From positions 1 to 64,000 of the forward strand of contig CAWKPE010000027.1 of the NCBI GenBank assembly GCA_963851385.1: a stretch of DNA of 64,000 nt, given 5' to 3'. Source of the DNA: CAWEFA01 sp963851385. Lineage in GTDB: Bacteria > Bacteroidota > Bacteroidia > Bacteroidales > DTGW01. Below the pieces are notes generated by a model that was not told the DNA's origin, searched no databases, and saw nothing but the letters and a program-made list of their open reading frames with translations. Position 1 is the stretch's first letter. Each line of letters opens with the position of its first letter. A program made the position numbers and the translations under genes. Positions 59,010-64,000 of this stretch are shown piece by piece.

Positions 59010-59195
59010 ATGAACAGAGCAAGAATATTTCTTTCAATTTTTTCAATATTATTATTTTTTTCATCTTGTTCAAAGGATGAAGAAAAAATTAATCATAGAC
59101 CCGTTGCAGCTTTTTCATATTCAGATGAAATTGATGAATTTATTCTCAATGTGTACTTTTTGAAATTCAATATTCCACGAATATTTCGTTACTAG
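59010..59195 (+). CDS. Short lipoprotein, probable truncated PKD-domain protein
   Basis: A 61-residue ORF with a strong lipoprotein signal (IFLSIFSILLFFSSC, lipobox Cys followed by SKDEE) and then HRPVAAFSYSDE, the usual opening of a PKD domain. After about 12 residues the similarity ends and the frame closes (LNVYFLKFNIPRIFRY). It is probably the start of a PKD lipoprotein whose body has been lost, since a convergent gene ends 9 bases away. Confidence 0.5.
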   Translation: MNRARIFLSIFSILLFFSSCSKDEEKINHRPVAAFSYSDEIDEFILNVYFLKFNIPRIFRY

Positions 59196-59203
59196 CTGAG
59201 ATT

Positions 59204-60736
59204 TTAGTTCGGGTTCTTATTAATCCAGGTTGCACCAGACAGCGCATCAACGTCAACAGTAGTATCAAACCTTACATTTTCAGGATCGGAATATACAATA
59301 TCACGAATCTGCCTGGGATTTAATTTTATCTTTCCTTTAATCAATTCAGGCCTGTTATAATTTTCGAGAAAAGTATTATAAAACAATGGATCTTTCTGAG
59401 GAACAATAAATGGTTTATAAGTTTTACCATTTTTATCGAAATATGCAATGTAAGGTCTTGAGAGTATATTGTCAATCCGTTTGCTGCTAAATAAAATCCA
59501 ACGTCCGTTTTGAGACCAGCAATGATAGCTTTCATTGCTTTCGCTGTTAATATCAAGTTTGTGATATTGCCTGGTTTTCAATTCTAAAATATAGAGGTCA
59601 CTCGTTTTGTCAAATACAGTAAAGTACCCATATTTGGCCATACAAAAGAGTACATATTTACCATCGGGAGAAATATTTGGAAAAGAAATGCTCATTCCGG
59701 TCTGTGTGGAAGAAAGCACTGTATCAACATCACCCCAGGTATTGCTGGCAACATTATAAGGAATACGAACCAAACTATATTTGGTCCAGTTCCTGCTTCG
59801 CAAATCGCCTTTTCTTGCTTCCGGTGCACTTATATAATACAACCACTTGCCATCAGGCGACCAGGTTGGCAAATTTTCCCTGTTTTTAGTCGATATTTTT
59901 GGCGAAGTTGTTACGGTATTGGTTTTAACATTATAGACTACAATATCTGAAACTTTGTCAGAGACTTCACTTAGAGAATTTTTATTTGCCGTAAAGTAAA
60001 GGTTGATAATATTAACAGAAAAAGCAATATAATTACCGCTTGGATGCCAGGCAGGATATACAAAAGAAGACATAGTGTACTTTGTCTTTGTATTGTATTT
60101 TTTTAGCTGATTATCATTAAAGATAATTGTTCCGGGATATGATTGACGAAAATGCAATATCATTTTTCCTGGATCTCCATTGCAGAATGAATGACAATTT
60201 ACGCATCCTTCCTTAGCTACAGAGTTTAAATATACAGGTGATTCATCAAAGTTTTCCAGGTTGCGTTGGTATATGCCCATTTTTTTCCAAAAAATATATG
60301 ACACATTTATCAACCTGTAGGCCATATAACTATCTATTGGCTCACTTGCAATGCTATCAGATATAGTAGCAAATTTGATCCACTTCTTATTTTTTACAAA
60401 TATATCAATGTACAAAGTATTGCCCGAGTTTTGACTAATTAATTTATGCCAGGCTTTTACAGGTATTTGAATTACTGGAGAAGTTTGATGGATAATCAGC
60501 TTATTGCCTTTTTCAGAATATATTTCAACATGAAATTTTGAACCTTTTTCTTTTATATAAAAATTTAAAGGAGCAATATTAGAAGGAAATACAATTCCTT
60601 TATAGTCGGGTAAAATTGAAGCAGTGCGAATATCTTTAGAATAATCCTCCACTTTTTTGCTGCAACCGGTTACAGCAAATAGTGCAACTATAATAAGCAA
60701 ACTTGAATTTCTATAGAAATTATTGGCCATATTCAT
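59204..60736 (-). CDS. PD40/TolB-like beta-propeller lipoprotein with CxxCH motif
   Basis: A 510-residue lipoprotein: LLIIVALFAVTGC gives the lipobox. About residues 30-160 form a beta domain (LPDYKGIVFPSNIAPLNFYI). A CVNCH motif (GCVNCHSFCNGDPGKM, near residue 183) is a possible c-type haem site, or a Cys pair for disulfides. The rest is a PD40-type propeller: YPAWHPSGNYIAFSVN, LPTWSPDGKWLYYIS, FPNISPDGKYVLFCMA and CWSQNGRWILFSS. It is the second gene of a unit, 9 bases after the DUF6057-like gene. The same pairing recurs in Bacteroides species as far as I recall. Function unknown; one haem would suggest a redox role. Confidence 0.8.
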   Translation of the reverse strand: MNMANNFYRNSSLLIIVALFAVTGCSKKVEDYSKDIRTASILPDYKGIVFPSNIAPLNFYIKEKGSKFHVEIYSEKGNKLIIHQTSPVIQIPVKAWHKLISQNSGNTLYIDIFVKNKKWIKFATISDSIASEPIDSYMAYRLINVSYIFWKKMGIYQRNLENFDESPVYLNSVAKEGCVNCHSFCNGDPGKMILHFRQSYPGTIIFNDNQLKKYNTKTKYTMSSFVYPAWHPSGNYIAFSVNIINLYFTANKNSLSEVSDKVSDIVVYNVKTNTVTTSPKISTKNRENLPTWSPDGKWLYYISAPEARKGDLRSRNWTKYSLVRIPYNVASNTWGDVDTVLSSTQTGMSISFPNISPDGKYVLFCMAKYGYFTVFDKTSDLYILELKTRQYHKLDINSESNESYHCWSQNGRWILFSSKRIDNILSRPYIAYFDKNGKTYKPFIVPQKDPLFYNTFLENYNRPELIKGKIKLNPRQIRDIVYSDPENVRFDTTVDVDALSGATWINKNPN

Positions 60737-60745
60737 TTCTGGTTA

Positions 60746-62632
60746 TTAATATTTTTGTTCATTTTCTTTAGTAAGCAAAGCATTTGTTACTGATGGGCAG
60801 CTATAGTCAGTATAGAACATGTATGTATTAGAATAATTACTAAGCGATGGTTTAGCCAATTCTTTATTGTTGTTTGATTCACGTAATATTTTTAAATATT
60901 CTGCAAAAGTCTTTTGAGCATTCGTATTTATTTTGAACTGGTTGATCTTTTTAGTACCAGTCATAAATAAATACATTAAAATGGCTTGTTCAAATACTTT
61001 AGGAGTCTGATTATAAAATTTACTTGATGTTGTCAGATTTTCCATAAAGTGACCTAAATCTAAATCCAAAAGAAAGCTCATTTGTAAATGCTCATATGCT
61101 CTCTGGTTTTTATCATTTTTATAGAGTAGATCATAAAATCGATTGATAATGGAATCCGATAAATGAGAATATGCCGGTCTAAATGATCGTTTTTCCATAA
61201 TAAGACTATTTTTAGTTACCAAAGTAGTATCATCTACATAAGGTTTAAATTCTTTGACAAAATTTTTTGCCAGGAAATTTTTATTAAGAATTTCTAAATA
61301 TTCACGTGCTCCTTCATAATTTCCATAAATAAGATTGGTCATTACCAGTCGCTTTAAAACTCTGATACTATATGGAAAAATAGTAAGTGCTTCGTATGCC
61401 CAATGCTGAGATTCACTTATGTAGCCCAAATCGAAATAATAATCGCTGCTAATTTCAGAAAGTTCAGGGACATTTATTTTATCCGGGTAAAGTGCATTAA
61501 TTCCCATGTATTGAGGATAACGGAAAAACATGTCAAGAAAATGTCCACTATTATCAATAGCCCTGTTGTAATTATAATTAATAAATAAATTATAGGTTGT
61601 ATCAGAAACAGCCAGGTCAATAACATCATTCCATTTCTCATTGGAGCAATAATAGTCTGCCTTAATTACATTTTTATTATGTTTATTAATAGTACTATTA
61701 ATAATGAAGTACGATGAACCTGCAATGATTAAACATACAAATGCGTAAATAACCAAAGCATTTGAAAAAAACTGTTTACCAAAATTATCCATGCCCTTTT
61801 TAACAGGTTTAATCATGAACTTTTGATATAATAATATCAGCAGGCTGATAAGTGGCAATGAGTAACAGAATAAATAATAAATTAGGCCCGGATTAAATTT
61901 CATATAGTTTGGCAAATCGGGATAAAAAGAAAAATAGGCTTCGTCAGCAGCAATAGTAAAAACGTAATTATAAGATAAACGAGCAATTAAATATGTATAT
62001 ATTATGATAAAAGATGAGAAGACCAGAATCTTCAATATGCTTTTATTATCTATAATATAAACGAATAAAACTGTAGCAGAAAATAACATTAAAATTCCAC
62101 TTCCAGCTAAATAATAAATTGCAGGAGCTAAAATGAAAAGTAATAAGAATTCATTAATTTTTTTTCTGAGCAGTAACCTGAAAAGCCATATCGTCAAATA
62201 CAATAATATTATTTTTATTACAACAACATATGGAAAGTAATAATTATTAGTTACTGCAATAAGCAAAATAAACGGAATGTACATCCAGAAATATGAAAAA
62301 TTATATACTTTGAATGATTTTAAAATGCTTAGTGTTAAAAACATCATTATTAAACCAAGTGTCAAAATTACCAGGGAACCGGCCCATCCATAAAAGAAAA
62401 ACTGAGACAGGAAATTTGTAATATATTGCGAAATTCCACCGGGGACAGTAAGGAAAGTGTAAAAAAAGTTCCAATCCAAAATAAAAGGAGGTTGTTGAAA
62501 ATGATAATATAATTCAGGCTGGAAAACACTTATTAAAAAAATATAAATTATAATAGAAAAGATTGCCAGGAATAACCATTTAAACAATGTAAGTGTATTT
62601 GGTTTCATGATTTGATCTTTATTAAAAGTCAT
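60746..62632 (-). CDS. DUF6057-like polytopic membrane protein
   Basis: A 628-residue protein with roughly ten membrane helices in residues 10-330 (for example LFLAIFSIIIYIFLISVF, LVILTLGLIMMFLTLSIL, FLLLFILAPAIYYLAGSGIL). An extracytoplasmic helical, TPR-like C-terminus follows (WAYEALTIFPYSIRVLKRLV, YGNYEGAREYLEIL). The N-terminal QPELYYHFQQPPFILDWNFF and GGISQYITNFLSQFFFYGW are typical of the DUF6057 family of Bacteroidota, named from memory. The start could be 62632 or the ATG at 62608. It forms a unit with the PD40 gene. Resemblance to glycosyltransferase-C membrane proteins is only topological. Confidence 0.65.
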   Translation of the reverse strand: MTFNKDQIMKPNTLTLFKWLFLAIFSIIIYIFLISVFQPELYYHFQQPPFILDWNFFYTFLTVPGGISQYITNFLSQFFFYGWAGSLVILTLGLIMMFLTLSILKSFKVYNFSYFWMYIPFILLIAVTNNYYFPYVVVIKIILLYLTIWLFRLLLRKKINEFLLLFILAPAIYYLAGSGILMLFSATVLFVYIIDNKSILKILVFSSFIIIYTYLIARLSYNYVFTIAADEAYFSFYPDLPNYMKFNPGLIYYLFCYSLPLISLLILLYQKFMIKPVKKGMDNFGKQFFSNALVIYAFVCLIIAGSSYFIINSTINKHNKNVIKADYYCSNEKWNDVIDLAVSDTTYNLFINYNYNRAIDNSGHFLDMFFRYPQYMGINALYPDKINVPELSEISSDYYFDLGYISESQHWAYEALTIFPYSIRVLKRLVMTNLIYGNYEGAREYLEILNKNFLAKNFVKEFKPYVDDTTLVTKNSLIMEKRSFRPAYSHLSDSIINRFYDLLYKNDKNQRAYEHLQMSFLLDLDLGHFMENLTTSSKFYNQTPKVFEQAILMYLFMTGTKKINQFKINTNAQKTFAEYLKILRESNNNKELAKPSLSNYSNTYMFYTDYSCPSVTNALLTKENEQKY

Positions 62633-62856
62633 AAAAACTTGCTGATTATTATCTTAAAAGAATCTCAAGTTTAACTATTTAATATGCTATATTAATATAT
62701 TTTTAAAAATGACACATAAGTTTTACAGAAAATCTTTACAATAATATTTTTTCTCTCTAAATTTTCCATAAAGCAATGCATAAATAAAGTATTAATAAAT
62801 CATGTACAGTAGCTAAAGAGATTAATTAATCCACTTGCATTGGAAGAATTTCAATA

Positions 62857-63489
62857 TTATTTCGAAATGAATCCCAGGTACTTCAAACCACCTTTTATAA
62901 ATATCATAGCAAAGACAATTAAAATAATTCCCAGGAACCTTATGGAATATTTATAAACATTGCTTTTCAGAATTGATTTAGATTTTTCAACGATGAATAC
63001 TATAGATATTTTTGAACCAATTAAGCAAATATAAAATCCAACTATAAAAAACACAGAAGACAGCAGGTTGATATGGAAAGCATTTATAATTGTTGGTGTT
63101 CCAATTGAAAACCAGAATATATATGGATAAGGATTTAGAAAATTTGAAATGATTCCTTTTTTGATAGACTGAGCTTTTACCAAATCTAAATTTATGTCAA
63201 TTCTTTTGAATATCATGCATTCGTATGCCATATAAGTTAAAAAAATGGCGCCTAAAATTGAAATTGCGCCTAAAATTGAATTGTAATAAGTCAATCTTGA
63301 AAGTAAAAAAATTGTCAGGAATATAATGGGCAAATCTGTTATCAGAGGTGTTATTGAAATTTTTATACCTTCTTTTTTATTGTATTTTAGTGTTTCAGAT
63401 ATTACTAATGTAAGCATTGGCCCTGGAGATATTCCAGCGAGCAATCCAAAAACAATACCAGATAGCAAAAATGATATAGAGTGAGACAT
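62857..63489 (-). CDS. LysE/RhtB family exporter
   Basis: A 210-residue inner-membrane exporter with six predicted helices. The family signature is at the N-terminus: SFLLSGIVFGLLAGISPGPMLTLVISETL, with the conserved GxxPGP motif. Later helices include IIFLTIFLLSRLTYYN, ISILGAIFLTYMAYECM, NFLNPYPYIFWFSIGTP (the conserved NPYP/FW block) and YSIRFLGIILIVFAMIFI. Family members export amino acids or related small molecules; substrate not predictable. Single gene. Confidence 0.92.
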   Translation of the reverse strand: MSHSISFLLSGIVFGLLAGISPGPMLTLVISETLKYNKKEGIKISITPLITDLPIIFLTIFLLSRLTYYNSILGAISILGAIFLTYMAYECMIFKRIDINLDLVKAQSIKKGIISNFLNPYPYIFWFSIGTPTIINAFHINLLSSVFFIVGFYICLIGSKISIVFIVEKSKSILKSNVYKYSIRFLGIILIVFAMIFIKGGLKYLGFISK

Positions 63490-63847
63490 AGCTACTTCAA
63501 TTTTTATAAAATTATATTATTAACTAAAACTTTGACAATAAACTTTCAAAATTTCGTATTCTTATTTTGTATGTTTGAGCAATAATAACCTATTCATAAA
63601 GAATGACACCAAAAAATAATTCATAGGTACTAAATTTGAGAAAAAACTAAATATTTTAAACTATATAATATTACATTTCTTGACTATGCTAGACATAATT
63701 TATAATTTCGGCCTAAATGTAAGTCGAAGCCTATTAAAAGACACTTTTGAGAAAAGTTATTAATCAAATCTATGATTTAGAGGCACTAGCTCATAATTTA
63801 TAAATAAATTTATTAAATTGCTAAAAATTAATCTAATCAATAACACT
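63490..63847. other. Intergenic region, 358 bp, no gene seen
   Basis: Divergent, very AT-rich spacer between the LysE gene and the last gene of the window. No credible ORF. Promoters for both genes should lie here but no TAnnTTTG/TTTG pair was identified with confidence. Confidence 0.5.
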
Positions 63848-64000
63848 ATGAAACTAAAGACTTTTTTCACAACTATCTTCCTGTTGGCGGAAATTGCATT
63901 ATTTAACATTACTGCCCAATACACTAAGTTGTACGAATTTCGGGATTCAGACAATAATAATCTGAGTAACCCATATTACACTCAGTTTGCCACTGATGGT
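63848..64000 (+). CDS. Start of a secreted protein, probably GloVer-repeat type, cut by window
   Basis: The first 51 codons of a gene running off the window. A signal peptide (LKTFFTTIFLLAEIALFNITAQ) is followed by YTKLYEFRDSDNNNLSNPYY and TQFATDG. The LYEF...NPYYTQFATDG pattern resembles the opening repeat of choice-anchor GloVer proteins (LYxF ... G..P...L..DG). These are secreted beta-propeller-like proteins, often with T9SS tails. The call rests on one partial repeat. Confidence 0.5.
   Translation, partial: MKLKTFFTTIFLLAEIALFNITAQYTKLYEFRDSDNNNLSNPYYTQFATDG

Noticed and set aside
63760..63954. 64-codon minus-strand frame at the window end
   Set aside because: It overlaps the signal-peptide part of the plus-strand gene and lacks any recognisable content.

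Overview
The window comes from an AT-rich genome of the phylum Bacteroidota, probably a free-living polysaccharide degrader. The evidence is: type IX secretion (T9SS) C-terminal sorting domains on several secreted enzymes; a TANFOR-type surface protein; a DUF6057-like/PD40 gene pair; S23-type four-helix-bundle proteins; -7 boxes of the Bacteroidota form TAnnTTTG; and a Bacteroidota-type mra/fts/mur cluster. There is no rRNA, CRISPR array, prophage or recognisable insertion sequence. One tRNA (Pro, UGG) is present.

Layout. 1-4.7 kb: the end of a secreted family 3 glycoside hydrolase, then a YfiR-like periplasmic protein paired with a TonB-dependent receptor. 4.7-10.5 kb: a RibD/DHFR-like reductase, a large secreted CotH-kinase/lamin-tail protein and a lipoprotein of YWKNG repeats. 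10.6-20.1 kb: a signalling block with a hybrid histidine kinase, an Rcp1-like receiver and a Cache/PAS histidine kinase on the minus strand, then a small outer-membrane-like protein, a stand-alone receiver and a Crp/Fnr regulator. 20.4-36.9 kb: an intact division and cell-wall cluster in the order mraZ-rsmH-ftsL-ftsI-murE-(four-helix protein)-mraY-murD-ftsW-murG-murC-ftsQ-ftsA-ftsZ. It is preceded by four phased 10-bp repeats that look like the MraZ operator, and REP-like palindromes lie in its gaps. 37-38.6 kb: tRNA-Pro, a second four-helix protein and an orphan Y4mF/HipB-like antitoxin behind a clear promoter.

39-49.9 kb: a four-gene unit encoding a beta-barrel protein, a giant protein of about 2,140 residues with three TANFOR-like repeats, a small secreted protein and a protein with six Fn3-like modules. 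It looks like an uncharacterised surface or envelope assembly and is the best candidate here for an undescribed system. 50.3-58.1 kb: secreted polysaccharide deacetylase (CE4), SGNH acetyl-esterase (CE2-like), two tandem CE1-like esterases (the second lacks the expected catalytic histidine) and an orphan family-1 solute-binding lipoprotein. Together these suggest removal of ester decorations from plant-type polysaccharide. 58.2-64 kb: a HAD phosphatase gene with a stop in place of a conserved Trp, a remnant PKD lipoprotein, the DUF6057-like/PD40 haem-motif pair, a LysE exporter, and the start of a probable GloVer-repeat protein.

Nine single-base frame breaks, mostly in or next to short runs, and two in-frame stops interrupt six accessory genes plus the HAD gene, while the 16.5-kb division cluster has none. 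As far as the sequence shows, this is either residual sequencing error or real decay of accessory genes. Restoring one base at each break gives continuous family-consistent protein, so each broken gene is annotated as one locus.
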